64,000 nt of DNA, taken from assembly GCF_002287505.1 (NCBI RefSeq), contig NZ_CP019688.1, forward strand, positions 2,282,674 through 2,346,673. The letters run 5' to 3'. The notes beneath the pieces were generated by a model. It had not been told where the DNA came from and did no database searches. It saw nothing but the letters and a program-made list of their open reading frames with translations. Made by a program: the position numbers and the translations under genes. Positions 52,907 to 62,644 of this stretch are shown one piece after another. How positions within the stretch are numbered: the stretch's first letter is position 1; every line of letters begins with the position of its first letter. The stretch is from Corynebacterium glaucum (GTDB lineage Bacteria; Actinomycetota; Actinomycetes; Mycobacteriales; Mycobacteriaceae).

Positions 52907-54394
52907 ATGAAAACTACCGAAATGGTTGCGCCACGCTTCCGCACCCAGCGTCCTGGGGATCTGCAAAGCGCTGCAGCCCAGCATGTGCGGGAAGCGTATT
53001 GGTCCCTCTTTTCGGTGTACGCCGAACCCGGTGCTTCGGTCGAGGATTTCCACCTCGAAGCTGAGCAGATCAAGGTGGCAACTGGGTGGTCCAAAGGATT
53101 CGTCGAAAACGCGATCTTTGCCCACGCGCGATTGCAGCAGCTCCCCACGCTTCGGGCCCTACAGGCTGAGACGCACCTGCTGGACATGAGCCACCTATCA
53201 GCCATCGACTCGGTGCTCGACGAGCTCGGCCCTGACATTGCACCGGAAATCTTCGCTGAGTTCGATGAGCTGCTTGCAGATATCTTCACTCCCAGCCGAG
53301 TCGACCAGCAGATTCCACACAGGACCCTGGTCACGCGGCGCATGCGCGAGTTGATCAAGCGAATTGACCCAGCCCGTGCCTACGATCCGAAGAAGCGGAA
53401 GGCCCGCAGCCAGGACACCGCAGATTCCGTGAACTTTGAGACGTTTTCCAACGCAGGCGTCGTCAAGGGTGCGATGGAACTGGTGACCGATACTGTGACT
53501 GCTTACCGCATCCGCCTGCACCTTCTTGCCACGGCTCGGGAACACTCGATGCAAATGGTGGACGCGGCGGTCAAACTCCTTACCGGAGAGATCGAGCCAA
53601 GCGCGAAGCCTACGCTCAACATTTTCGCTCCGCGCGACCGCCAGGCCGGTGAGCCTGCGTATATCCCCGGGTTCGGTTGGACTGGGCCGGAGGACACCGT
53701 TGCGCTGGACGACTGGCTCGAGAAAGTTTCGCCGAAAGTTCTAGATCTTGACGACGCTGCCACAGTGAGCACAAGCAGCTACACTCCCACCGCCGGCATG
53801 CGTGCGTTCGTAACAGCGCGTGATGGGACCTGCATTTTCCCGGGTTGTACAAGACCTGCTGAGCGGTGTCAGCTCGACCACCGGGTGCCATTCGACGAGG
53901 GTGGCCCCACCACCGCGTCAAACCTATTCTCGCTCTGTCAACACCACCACAACATGAAGACAGATAAACGCGCCTTTTACGTCCACGACCCCGATACCAA
54001 CACCATTATCTGGTTATTCGCGGACGGAACATATGAGCTTTCCGCGTGCGAGGGCATTCTTTTCGACGAGCTCACGCCCACCTGCCCCCGCTGGCGCTCA
54101 AGCTTGGAATCCATCAGCCGGACCAAAGCCATCGCCGCTGAGTTCTACGCCAAGGGGCACAAAATCCTCGACGATTTCGACAAAGACAAAGACCTCGAAA
54201 CTGCGGAACACAGAATCGAGGCCTTAGAGCAGGAATACGGCATGGAGTTCCCCATCAAGGCGGCGCTCCCAGATCCTGGCCCGCCTCCGACGGAACCAGA
54301 CCATCGAGAGCCCCCGTTCCCCGACCCGCTGGAGTGCGGGTATGAATATAGCCCCGTCGAGCGGCACCTGATTGCGCTGCTCGCCGCGGCTTAA
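52907..54394 (+). CDS. DUF222/HNH endonuclease (REP13E12-type) protein
   Basis: 495 aa. The N-terminal 270 residues are an all-helical DUF222-like region. The C-terminal HNH centre reads RDGTCIFPGCTRPAERCQLD then HRVPFDEGGPTTASNLFSLC, with Cys pairs for Zn and catalytic His; HHHNMKTDKRAF follows. AAAGGGGGA and a TATGAT -10-like box at about 52874 lie upstream. Members of this family are found as mobile, multi-copy genes in corynebacteria and mycobacteria; here it interrupts the cmpL1-accD3 synteny. Active nuclease function is plausible but not proven. Confidence 0.87.
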   Translation: MKTTEMVAPRFRTQRPGDLQSAAAQHVREAYWSLFSVYAEPGASVEDFHLEAEQIKVATGWSKGFVENAIFAHARLQQLPTLRALQAETHLLDMSHLSAIDSVLDELGPDIAPEIFAEFDELLADIFTPSRVDQQIPHRTLVTRRMRELIKRIDPARAYDPKKRKARSQDTADSVNFETFSNAGVVKGAMELVTDTVTAYRIRLHLLATAREHSMQMVDAAVKLLTGEIEPSAKPTLNIFAPRDRQAGEPAYIPGFGWTGPEDTVALDDWLEKVSPKVLDLDDAATVSTSSYTPTAGMRAFVTARDGTCIFPGCTRPAERCQLDHRVPFDEGGPTTASNLFSLCQHHHNMKTDKRAFYVHDPDTNTIIWLFADGTYELSACEGILFDELTPTCPRWRSSLESISRTKAIAAEFYAKGHKILDDFDKDKDLETAEHRIEALEQEYGMEFPIKAALPDPGPPPTEPDHREPPFPDPLECGYEYSPVERHLIALLAAA

Positions 54395-54550
54395 GCGAAG
54401 AAAACTCGCGAGAAAACTAGAAAGAGGAACCCCAGGCGTAAAGCGGGTTGCCAGAAAGCAAGCCGTTGATGAACCAAACGGTCATGCTGAGGAGGTCACC
54501 GGAGATATCAAGCATCGAGGAGATCATGAAACTGAGCCTATCGTGAGAAT
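54395..54550. other. Spacer between HNH gene and accD3
   Basis: 156 bp of purine-rich text (GAAAACTCGCGAGAAAACTAGAAAGAGG) with no clear terminator and no convincing gene; the only open frame (60 codons) lacks a start context. It separates two convergent genes. Confidence 0.5.
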
Positions 54551-56092
54551 CTAAAGGGGGGAAATCGTGTGCTTCTTCGGGAGATCAAACTCGCGCTTGG
54601 TCTCCAGCTGACGCAGGGCACGGCGCAGCATCACACGCGTTTCGCTCGGTTGGATCATTGCGTCGATGAACCCGCGCTCGGCTGCAACATACGGTGATGT
54701 CATGTTCTCGTCGTAAAAATCCATGAACATTTTCTTCATGGCTTCGCGTTTCACAGGATCATCGATAGCGTCGAGCTGCTTGCCCTGCAGCGTGATCGCC
54801 GCAGCCGCGGCACCCATCACCGCGATCTGCGCCGTCGGCCACGCAAAGTTCAGGTCGCCGTTGAGGTTCTTGGACCCCATCACCGCATACGCGCCGCCAT
54901 ATGCTTTCCGCACAATCAGCGTGACCTTCGGCACGGTAGCCTCAACGCCGGCGAACGCGAACTTCGCCCCGCGGTGAATCAGCCCTCGACGCTCCTGCTC
55001 TACACCCGGCATGTAGCCAGGAGTATCCACCACGTACACAATCGGGATGTTGTACGCGTCGCAGGTGCGAATGAACCGCGCGCCCTTATCGGCAGCGTCG
55101 GCGTCAATGCACCCCGCCAGGTACATCGGGTTGTTGGCTACAAAACCCACCGGCTTGCCGTCGATGCGCCCGAAAGCGCAAATCAAGTTCTCGGCGTACC
55201 CGGACTGGATCTCCACGAGTTCCTCGTCGTCGCCAAGCTGGACTAGGAGATCCATCATGTCGTAGCCGGCGTTAGTGTCGTCGGGCAGAAACGCATCCAG
55301 CTCAGAGTCGTCGAGCTCATCGTCGGCGGGCGCGTCAAGGGTCGGCACCTCGTCGAAAGCAGAGGTCGGCAAGTGGTCAAGCAAGTCGCGCACAAAGTCG
55401 AAAGCTTCGTCTTCACTCTTGACGACGGCCGATATGTTGCCGGCGAGCTCTTGTACCCGGGCCCCACCGAGCTCGGCTGAAGTGATGTCTTCGCCGGTGA
55501 CCTCCCGGATCACGTTCGGTCCGGTAACGTACATCTCGGTTTGCCCTTCAACAGCAATGACGAAGTCGGTAGTCACAGGCGCGTACACGGCACCGCCGGC
55601 GGACTTGCCCAGCATGATCGAGATCTGTGGCGAGCGGCCCGACAACGGCAGCTGGCGCTTCGCGATCTCCGAATACATGGCCAGCGAGGTCACGGCGTCC
55701 TGGATGCGCGCGCCGCCGGAGTCCTGGATACCGATGACGGGGCAGCCGATCTTAATGGCGAACTCCATCACTTCCACGACCTTGCGGCCGAACGTCACGC
55801 CGACGGAGCCGCCGTAGACGGTCTTGTCGTGGGCGTAAATGGCGACCGGGCGGCCATCAATGCGCCCGTAGCCTGTCACCACGCCGTCGGAGTACACGGC
55901 CTTCTCATCGCCCGGGGTGCGGGCAAGGGCGCCGATCTCCACGAACGTGCCTTCGTCGAGAAGCGCTGCGATGCGCTGACGAGGGGTGGTGAGGCCGGCG
56001 GCGTCGCGCTTTGCGCGCGAGCGTTCCGAGCCGGGGTCCTGGGCTTTTTCGAGCCGGGCGCGCAGGTCTGCGAGCTTATCGGCAGTGGTCAC
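54551..56092 (-). CDS. accD3: Acyl-CoA carboxylase carboxyltransferase beta subunit (mycolate branch)
   Basis: 513-aa carboxyltransferase. Its neighbour Pks13 uses the carboxylated acyl substrate as extender, so it is the mycolate-pathway AccD (AccD3 in C. glutamicum, AccD4 in mycobacteria). The CoA-binding DSGGARIQDAV, the GKSAGGAVYAPV loop, GARVQELAGN, AGCIDADAADKGARFIRTCDAYNIPIVYVVDTPGYMPGVEQE and VRKAYGGAYAVMGSKNL blocks are complete. Residues about 235-290 carry an acidic insertion (APADDELDDSELDAFLPDDTNAGY). Starts 1 bp after pks13 stop, so coupled. Confidence 0.95.
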   Translation of the reverse strand: MTTADKLADLRARLEKAQDPGSERSRAKRDAAGLTTPRQRIAALLDEGTFVEIGALARTPGDEKAVYSDGVVTGYGRIDGRPVAIYAHDKTVYGGSVGVTFGRKVVEVMEFAIKIGCPVIGIQDSGGARIQDAVTSLAMYSEIAKRQLPLSGRSPQISIMLGKSAGGAVYAPVTTDFVIAVEGQTEMYVTGPNVIREVTGEDITSAELGGARVQELAGNISAVVKSEDEAFDFVRDLLDHLPTSAFDEVPTLDAPADDELDDSELDAFLPDDTNAGYDMMDLLVQLGDDEELVEIQSGYAENLICAFGRIDGKPVGFVANNPMYLAGCIDADAADKGARFIRTCDAYNIPIVYVVDTPGYMPGVEQERRGLIHRGAKFAFAGVEATVPKVTLIVRKAYGGAYAVMGSKNLNGDLNFAWPTAQIAVMGAAAAAITLQGKQLDAIDDPVKREAMKKMFMDFYDENMTSPYVAAERGFIDAMIQPSETRVMLRRALRQLETKREFDLPKKHTISPL

Positions 56093-56093
56093 G

Positions 56094-59000
56094 TTAGAGT
56101 CCCATCCATTCGTTCATGTGCTTGCCAACGATGCCAATCGCTGGCTCGTCCACTACCGCTAGATGGTCGCCCGGCAGGTGCACGATGGTCAAATCGGTGA
56201 CGATAGCGCCCCAGCCGCCGTCCTCATCAATGTGCGCGTAGTTCGGCTCCAGGGTGATCGCGCCCTCGTGCATCCGCTCGGAGCGGAAGAGCAGCACAGG
56301 GACATTGACATCGGCCCACCGGGAGAAGTCCAGGTGGTTGAGAATCTGGTTGTCCACAAACGACGCCCGCTGGTGCTCGAGCACACCGGCAGCGAGCCCG
56401 TGTTCGGAGGCGTCGGTGTTCGCCAGGAACTCGGTGAGCATGGTGAGCAGCGCATCCTCGCCCGCGGTTTCCAGCAATTCGTACGGCACGTCGAATTCGA
56501 GACCGTAGGTGTCCTTCGCAAACTGGGCGTAGCGACCCCAGCGCGCTTTCGTCTCCTCCATGGTGTCCGGAATCGGCTCCGACGGCTGGGTGGTGTCCAG
56601 CAGTGCGATGTACTTCACCTTGTCGTTGCCAAGCTGGTGCGCAACCTCGTACGCCAACGCGCCACCGAAGGACCAGCCGGCCAGCACAACCTGGCGGTCA
56701 CCGGCGATGCGCTGAATGTCCTCGACGTACTCCGCCGCGCGCTCCTCCAGCGAGCCTTCGCGGCGCTCGACACCGTAGACCGGCGTGCGCTCATCTAGGC
56801 GGCGAGCCAGCGGCGCGTACACCGCCGAGGATCCGCCCGCTGGGTGGAAGACGAACACCGGCTCTTTCGTTCCTTCGCGGAAGACGCGGATGTTGCCCTC
56901 GACCTCGGTTTCCAGGCCCTCGCGCACACGGTTCGCTAGCGGCTCGAGGGTCTCAGCGCCTTGGACTTCTTCCGCAGTGATCTCAATGCCGGAGCGCTCC
57001 GTCAGGTGCGCCGCGATCTCGGCGGCGACCTCGTCGGAGACAGCAGGCAGCTCCGAGGTCACGCCTGCAGCCGCCGCTCCCGAGTACTTCGCCCACGCTC
57101 CGAACACCATGCGCTCGGACGCGTCGCGCGGCGCGACACCAACGCCTTGGCCTGTGGGTTTAGCGCCCTTTTGCTCAGGCTCAGTTTCGATCGACCCAGC
57201 AGTTTCCCGCCCAGCAACTGCGTCCTCGACGGTCTGGATCACGTCGGCCACGGAGGCGTCGCGAAGCGTCTGCACCTGCAGCGGCGGGATCTGGAAGTCG
57301 TTCTCAATGCGGTTCTTAATGCGCATGCCCATCAACGAGTCCAGCCCCAGATCAATCAGCGGCAGCTCATCAGGCAAGTCTTCCGCATCAAAGCCCATGG
57401 ACTCGGACACGATCGCGCGCAGGCGCTCGGCCACGGTCTCGGTCGCCGGATCCCAGCGGAACGCTTCGATTGCGTCGTCCGGTTCGTCGACAAGCGATGA
57501 AGGCTCGACCTCCGCAACTCCTGCGACTACCTGCTTCGCGTCGAAGTCGAGGATGGAGGCGAAACCCTCCGCAACCAGTACGTCCGTGTTGTACACGCGG
57601 ATAGACAGCCCGCCCAAGGTCGGGGTGACCAGCGTGGTCACGGTGCCGTCCGCGGGCAAGTAACCGTGCTCCTCGGTCGCCACGACGCTCGAGCCCGGCG
57701 CGATCTCCGCCGCCGCAGCCTCGATCAGCTGGTACGGGCTGAACACCGCATCCGCACGCGTCGCGTACGCGACCTGGCCATCAGGCAGGTTCACGCGCGT
57801 GCCAAGCAGGGAGCTTTCGCTTGACGACGGCCTGGCCGACGTCCACAGCTCATTCCGGGCGAAGTCGATCCCCGGCGTCTCAATGCGCGGCTGGCTGCCG
57901 TAGAACCCGGTGAAGTCGACTTTGACGCCCTGGACGTAGAGGCGGGCGGCGAGGTCGAGCAGCGTTTCCACCTCGTCGAGCTTGCGTTTCGTGGTGAACA
58001 GCAGCTGCGCGTCCGGTTTGCCTGAGGCAAAGGCGGTGTTCATCATGCCCATGAGCGCGACGGGGTTCGGCGTGATCTCGATGAGCGTGGTGTGGCCGGC
58101 GGCGAACGCGGCCTCGGTGGCGTCCTGGAAGTACACCGGCTGGCGGGTCATGCGCAGGAAGTATTCGTCGGTGTGAACGACGCTGCCGGCGGGGTAGGTT
58201 TCCCGGTCGACGGAGCTGAACAGCGGGACGGTCAGCGGCTGCGCGTTGATGCCGGCGATCTCGGCGGCGAGGTCGCCCATGATCGGGTCGAGCATCGAGG
58301 TGTGGCCGGCGCCGCGCACGTTGAGCTTGCGGGCGAATTTCTCTTGCGCCTCGAGCTGCTCGACGATGTTGTCGATGGCGGTGGCGGGCCCGCCGACGGT
58401 AGTCATGCCGGGGCCGGCGTACACGGCTGGTTCGACACCGGGGTAGTCCGCGAGCTGGTCGGGGCCGAGCTCGACCACGGCCATCGCGCCCTCGCCTGAG
58501 GTGCCGGCGATTTGGGCCTCGCCCTCGCTCATCAGCCGCGCGCGCTGGCAAGCGATGAGCATCGCGTCCTTGTCGCTGATGCCGCCAGCGGCGTACGCGG
58601 CGGCAATCTCACCCATGGACATGCCCATCACGCCTGCTGGGTAAATGCCCATCGAGGCGAGCAGGTCGGTCTGCGCGATCTGGATCGCGGTGATGGTGAC
58701 CTGGCCGGTCTGGGTGTCGTAGGTCTGGTCGTCGTCGTTGATGATGTCCAGCATCGACCAGCCGCCCTCGAACTTGACCAGCTCGTCGAGCTCGCGCATC
58801 CGGGCGGCGAAGAGTTCGCTCGACGCCATGAGTTTCTTGCCCATGAACCTGTGCTGCGAGCCGAAGCCGGAGTACACAAATACCGGGCCGGTCACGCTCG
58901 GGGCGTCGGCGGCAACGATGCCTGGGCCGATCTTGCCCTCGGCAACCTGACGCAGGCGCGCCACGGCCTCTTCGGTGGTCGTGGCTTGGATTACCGCAGC

Positions 59001-60755
59001 AGAACGGCCGTGGTTGCGGCGTGCGAGCGAGCGCGCGACGGGGATCAGGTCGGAGTCAGGTCGGGACTCAAGGAAGTCCGCAAGCTGGGCAGCAGCAGCT
59101 TTACGACGGCTTACGAGCAGCCCAGATACCGGCAGCGCCGCAACGTTGAGACCGGTGAAGGCGGTGTTCGGTGCGGTGGTTTCGCCCTCGTACTCTTCTG
59201 CTTCGAAATCCGCGAGCACCACGTGCGCGTTCGTGCCGCCGAAGCCGAAGCCGGAAACGCCGGCGACGCGGCGACCGGAGTAGCGCGGCCACTCGCGCGG
59301 GTCTTGCACGACCTCGATGTGCTCGGCGTCGAAGTCGACGAAGTGGTTTGGAGCGGTGAAGTTCGCCGAGGCCGGGATGGTGTCGTGCTCGAGCGCCTCG
59401 AGCACCTTGATCAGCGCCACCACGCCCGCGGCAGATTCAGAGTGGCCGATGGAGGACTTCACCGAGCCCAGCAGCAGTGGCGCGGCGTTGGAGCGCTCGC
59501 GTCCCAGCACGGTGCCAAGGGCGGTTGCCTCGATCGGGTCGCCGAGGATAGTGCCGGTGCCGTGCGCCTCGACCAGGTCCACCTCGGTCGGGTCGATGCC
59601 TGCGTCTGCATAGGCGCGCTCGAGCACGTCGACCTGGGCATCCGGGTTCGGGGCGGTGAGGCCGTTGGAATGGCCGTCGGAATTGGTGGCGGAGCCCTTG
59701 ATCACGGCGAGGATCTGGTCGCCGCCCTTAATCGCGTCCCCGACGCGCTTGAGCACCACAAAACCTGCGGCCTCAGATCGCACGATGCCGTCGGCGTCGT
59801 CGGAGAACGCCTTGATGCTGCCGGTCGGCGAGATCACGCCGAGCTCGGAGAACATCAGCGAGGCGAACGGGTTCGCCAGGATATTCACACCACCCGCAAG
59901 CGCCACGTCGCACTCGCCGTCGCGCAGCGCACGCACCGCGTGGTGCACACTGACCAACGAGGACGAGCACGCCGTGTCCACGTTCATCGACGGGCCGCGG
60001 AAGTCGTACGCGTAAGAAATACGGTTCGGGATGATCGAGCTCGAGCTGCCGGTCAGTGCGTACGGGTGCGCCTGCGCAGGATCGGCGCCCATGAGCATCC
60101 CGTAGTCGTTCGAAGAGGAACCCACGAAGACGCCGACCGCCGCGCCACGCAGCGTGTCCGCCGGGATGTGCGCGTGCTCGAGCGCCTCCCACGCAACCTC
60201 GAGCATGATGCGCTGCTGCGGGTCCATGTTCTGCGCCTCGAGCGGGGAGATGCCGAAGAACTCGTTGTCGAAGCTCGCGATGTCGTCGAGGTAGCCGCCG
60301 TCGGTCGACTCCTCCGCCATCTTGGTGCGAAGGTACGGGTCGCCCGCGTACTCAGACCAGCGGCCGGCAGGCAGGGGTCCCGTTGCAACCTGGCCGTCGA
60401 TAAGCAATTGCCAAAGCTCCGCCGACGAGTTCGCGCCCGGGAAGCGGCCGGCGTGCCCGACGATTGCGATGTCGCGCTCGTCAGGGGAAGAGCTGATTGC
60501 TTGTCGACGCCCCTTTGCCGCGCGTTTCGGCTCCGCCACCAGGGCGGCAGCAAGCGCATCGATGGTCGGGTACTGGTACGCGATGGTTGGGTCGAGCTTG
60601 CGGTTGAGCAGGCCTTCCAGCTCGCCCGAGAGCACTACCGCGTCGCGAGACGACAGCCCGTACGCCTCGAGCGGCTTGGCGGTGTCGATGCCGGTTTCCC
60701 CCGTTGCCTTCGACACCCACTGCTCGAGCCAAAGGCGCAAATCGTTCTCAGTCAT
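56094..60755 (-). CDS. pks13: Polyketide synthase Pks13 (mycolate condensing enzyme)
   Basis: 1553-aa type I PKS performing the Claisen condensation of two acyl chains to the mycolate beta-keto precursor. Domains in order: N-terminal ACP (residues 1-80, phosphopantetheine Ser36 in GLSSRDAV), KS (95-515; Cys263 in DTACSSS, His398 in EAHGTGT, His438 in GHSESAAG), AT (630-930; Ser713 in GMSMGEI), C-terminal ACP (1105-1185; Ser1140 in LGLDSLMG), then TE (1295-1553; Ser1362 in GWSFGG). All catalytic residues intact. Lengths and order equal the family. Motif copies lie in its linkers at 57486, 57819, 60396, 60499. Next to accD3 and fadD32 as expected. Confidence 0.97.
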   Translation of the reverse strand: MTENDLRLWLEQWVSKATGETGIDTAKPLEAYGLSSRDAVVLSGELEGLLNRKLDPTIAYQYPTIDALAAALVAEPKRAAKGRRQAISSSPDERDIAIVGHAGRFPGANSSAELWQLLIDGQVATGPLPAGRWSEYAGDPYLRTKMAEESTDGGYLDDIASFDNEFFGISPLEAQNMDPQQRIMLEVAWEALEHAHIPADTLRGAAVGVFVGSSSNDYGMLMGADPAQAHPYALTGSSSSIIPNRISYAYDFRGPSMNVDTACSSSLVSVHHAVRALRDGECDVALAGGVNILANPFASLMFSELGVISPTGSIKAFSDDADGIVRSEAAGFVVLKRVGDAIKGGDQILAVIKGSATNSDGHSNGLTAPNPDAQVDVLERAYADAGIDPTEVDLVEAHGTGTILGDPIEATALGTVLGRERSNAAPLLLGSVKSSIGHSESAAGVVALIKVLEALEHDTIPASANFTAPNHFVDFDAEHIEVVQDPREWPRYSGRRVAGVSGFGFGGTNAHVVLADFEAEEYEGETTAPNTAFTGLNVAALPVSGLLVSRRKAAAAQLADFLESRPDSDLIPVARSLARRNHGRSAAVIQATTTEEAVARLRQVAEGKIGPGIVAADAPSVTGPVFVYSGFGSQHRFMGKKLMASSELFAARMRELDELVKFEGGWSMLDIINDDDQTYDTQTGQVTITAIQIAQTDLLASMGIYPAGVMGMSMGEIAAAYAAGGISDKDAMLIACQRARLMSEGEAQIAGTSGEGAMAVVELGPDQLADYPGVEPAVYAGPGMTTVGGPATAIDNIVEQLEAQEKFARKLNVRGAGHTSMLDPIMGDLAAEIAGINAQPLTVPLFSSVDRETYPAGSVVHTDEYFLRMTRQPVYFQDATEAAFAAGHTTLIEITPNPVALMGMMNTAFASGKPDAQLLFTTKRKLDEVETLLDLAARLYVQGVKVDFTGFYGSQPRIETPGIDFARNELWTSARPSSSESSLLGTRVNLPDGQVAYATRADAVFSPYQLIEAAAAEIAPGSSVVATEEHGYLPADGTVTTLVTPTLGGLSIRVYNTDVLVAEGFASILDFDAKQVVAGVAEVEPSSLVDEPDDAIEAFRWDPATETVAERLRAIVSESMGFDAEDLPDELPLIDLGLDSLMGMRIKNRIENDFQIPPLQVQTLRDASVADVIQTVEDAVAGRETAGSIETEPEQKGAKPTGQGVGVAPRDASERMVFGAWAKYSGAAAAGVTSELPAVSDEVAAEIAAHLTERSGIEITAEEVQGAETLEPLANRVREGLETEVEGNIRVFREGTKEPVFVFHPAGGSSAVYAPLARRLDERTPVYGVERREGSLEERAAEYVEDIQRIAGDRQVVLAGWSFGGALAYEVAHQLGNDKVKYIALLDTTQPSEPIPDTMEETKARWGRYAQFAKDTYGLEFDVPYELLETAGEDALLTMLTEFLANTDASEHGLAAGVLEHQRASFVDNQILNHLDFSRWADVNVPVLLFRSERMHEGAITLEPNYAHIDEDGGWGAIVTDLTIVHLPGDHLAVVDEPAIGIVGKHMNEWMGL
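57810..57829 (-). repeat. 20-bp dispersed-motif copy in Pks13 linker
   Basis: GGAGCTTTCGCTTGACGACG is identical for all 20 bases to 63970-63989, in an unrelated gene. On the coding strand it encodes SSSESS in the linker after the AT domain. Confidence 0.8.
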
Positions 60756-60794
60756 AACGTAAGACCTTATCGGCCGCCGTGGCCGAATTGTTAT

Positions 60795-62603
60795 CTACTC
60801 CCGCTCGGCGAACTGCTTGGCATTGACGCGGCGCGCGATCTTGCCTGAGGACGAGCGCGCGATCCCGTTCGGCGGGTAGAACTCAATGACCGCCGGGGAG
60901 ATGCCGTGGTTGGTGGTGACCGCGGCGCGGATTGCGTCCTCTGCAGCCGGATCGCCGTCCTCGGAGGCGCCGTCGGCGCGCTCCACCATGAGTACGAGCT
61001 GCTCGACGTCCTCGCCCGGGACCGCGAACGCCGCGACCGAGTCGGCCCGGACGTGGTCGGAAGCCTCCATGACGGTGGCTTCGATGTCCTGCGGGTAGTG
61101 GTTGCGGCCAGCCACGACCACGAGGTCCTTGACGCGGCCGGTGATGTACAGGTGGCCGTCGACAAGCGTGCCCAGATCGCCGGTGTTCAGCCAGTTGTCC
61201 TTGGGCAGGCCCTCCTGGAGGGTCTCGCCGATGACGTTGCGGAAAGTCTCGTTGGTTTCGTCTTCGCGGTCGAGGTAGCCGGCGGCGGTGTTGGGTCCGT
61301 GGACCCACATCTCGCCGACTTCGCCTTCGGGCAGCTCGTTCTTGGTTTCGGGATCAACGATGGCGAAGTGCTGCCACTGCACCGGCTGGCCGTTGGAGGC
61401 GAAGGCAACGCCCGCATCCTCGCCGACTTCGACTGCTTTACCGTTCGCAAGCTCGTTGCGGTCGAAGAACGCGAAGCGTGGGCGGTCCTTGTTTTGTGGG
61501 GTAGACACAATGAGCGTGGCCTCGGCGAGACCGTAGGACGGGCGCAGGGTGAGCCGGTCGAAGCCGGAGGGCTCGAAGGCTTCCAGGAACGCATCGACGG
61601 AAGGCTTGGTCACTGGCTCGGAGCCGATGATGATGCCCTCGACCAGGGAAAGGTCGTAGTCCTCTGGGTTCTCCGGAGTGGCGTAGCGGGCGGCGAGCTC
61701 GAGGGCGAAGTTCGGCGTCACGGTGTAGACGTGCATCTTGTCCGAGTCGTCCTCGCGGCGCGTGAGGCGATCAAGCCAGCGCTTCGGCTGCTGGATAAAG
61801 TCGCGCGGGGTGAAGATCTCGAGCTCGTTGCCCAGAATCACCAGCAGAGTCGTGAGGATGATGCCCATGTCGTGGTGCATCGGCAGCCAAGACGGGATGC
61901 GCAGCGGCTGCTTCACGCGCGCGCCCATGTAGATCTGGATGACGTTGGACACGATCGACTCGTTGGTGATGATCACGCCGGCCGGGTTGCGAGTCGAGCC
62001 GGAGGTGTACTGCAGGAAAGACACGTCCTGCGAGGTATCCACCCCTGCCTCGACCTCGATCGGCTGCCAGGTCTCCGCGAGCGAATCCGGCAGGGAGTCC
62101 ACCGCGAGGATGCGGGGGCGTTCCGCAGCGGGCAGATCGGCGAAGAACGCGCGCACCGCAGGGGCGTCCTGGGTATTGGTGAGCACCGTCTTCGCACCGG
62201 AATCGGCGAGGACGGCGCGCAGGTGGTCTTCGTGGCCCGGCTCGTTCGGGTCGTAGAGCGGGATCGGCACCTGGCCGGAGTACATCGCGCCCATGAAGCC
62301 GAAGATGTACTCGGGCGAGTTGCCGGCAAGGATGGCCACACGGTCGCCCGGCTGCCCCACCTGCATCAGCCGCGCGGAGACGGCCTTGATGCGCGTGTTC
62401 ACCTCGCGGCGGGTGTAGTCGGTGGCTTCGCCCTCGGTGTCCTGGGAGTAGTCCCAGAAGCGGATGTTGACCGCGTCGGCCTGTCCCATCTGGACGGCGC
62501 CCATGAAGAGAATTTCGTTGAGCGCCGGGATCGTGAAGTTCGGCGGGAGGACGATGTCTCCGTCCTCGTTGATGAACCGCTTGATGATGACTTCGAGATC
62601 CAT
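60795..62603 (-). CDS. fadD32: Long-chain fatty acyl-AMP ligase FadD32
   Basis: 602-aa acyl-AMP ligase that activates the meromycolate-type chain and loads it onto the N-terminal ACP of Pks13. AMP-binding P-loop QYTSGSTRNPAGVII at about residues 198-212, GLAEATLIVSTP adenine region, LNTGDLGTLVDGHLYITGR and the catalytic C-terminal Lys in SSSGKIARR are conserved. Known as FadD2 in C. glutamicum. It reads left, 39 bp before the pks13 start, and is the upstream gene of fadD32-pks13-accD3. Motif copy at 61158 within LVDGH. Confidence 0.96.
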   Translation of the reverse strand: MDLEVIIKRFINEDGDIVLPPNFTIPALNEILFMGAVQMGQADAVNIRFWDYSQDTEGEATDYTRREVNTRIKAVSARLMQVGQPGDRVAILAGNSPEYIFGFMGAMYSGQVPIPLYDPNEPGHEDHLRAVLADSGAKTVLTNTQDAPAVRAFFADLPAAERPRILAVDSLPDSLAETWQPIEVEAGVDTSQDVSFLQYTSGSTRNPAGVIITNESIVSNVIQIYMGARVKQPLRIPSWLPMHHDMGIILTTLLVILGNELEIFTPRDFIQQPKRWLDRLTRREDDSDKMHVYTVTPNFALELAARYATPENPEDYDLSLVEGIIIGSEPVTKPSVDAFLEAFEPSGFDRLTLRPSYGLAEATLIVSTPQNKDRPRFAFFDRNELANGKAVEVGEDAGVAFASNGQPVQWQHFAIVDPETKNELPEGEVGEMWVHGPNTAAGYLDREDETNETFRNVIGETLQEGLPKDNWLNTGDLGTLVDGHLYITGRVKDLVVVAGRNHYPQDIEATVMEASDHVRADSVAAFAVPGEDVEQLVLMVERADGASEDGDPAAEDAIRAAVTTNHGISPAVIEFYPPNGIARSSSGKIARRVNAKQFAERE

Positions 62604-62644
62604 GGGGCTCCTTCGCTAGTCCCTAAATAAGTGCGAGTAAATAG

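Noticed and set aside
54372..54554. 60-codon frame after the HNH gene
   Set aside because: Starts inside the HNH gene, no ribosome site, basic low-complexity text.
58512..60848. 778-codon plus-strand frame opposite pks13
   Set aside because: Antisense to catalytically intact Pks13 codons; no protein-like pattern.
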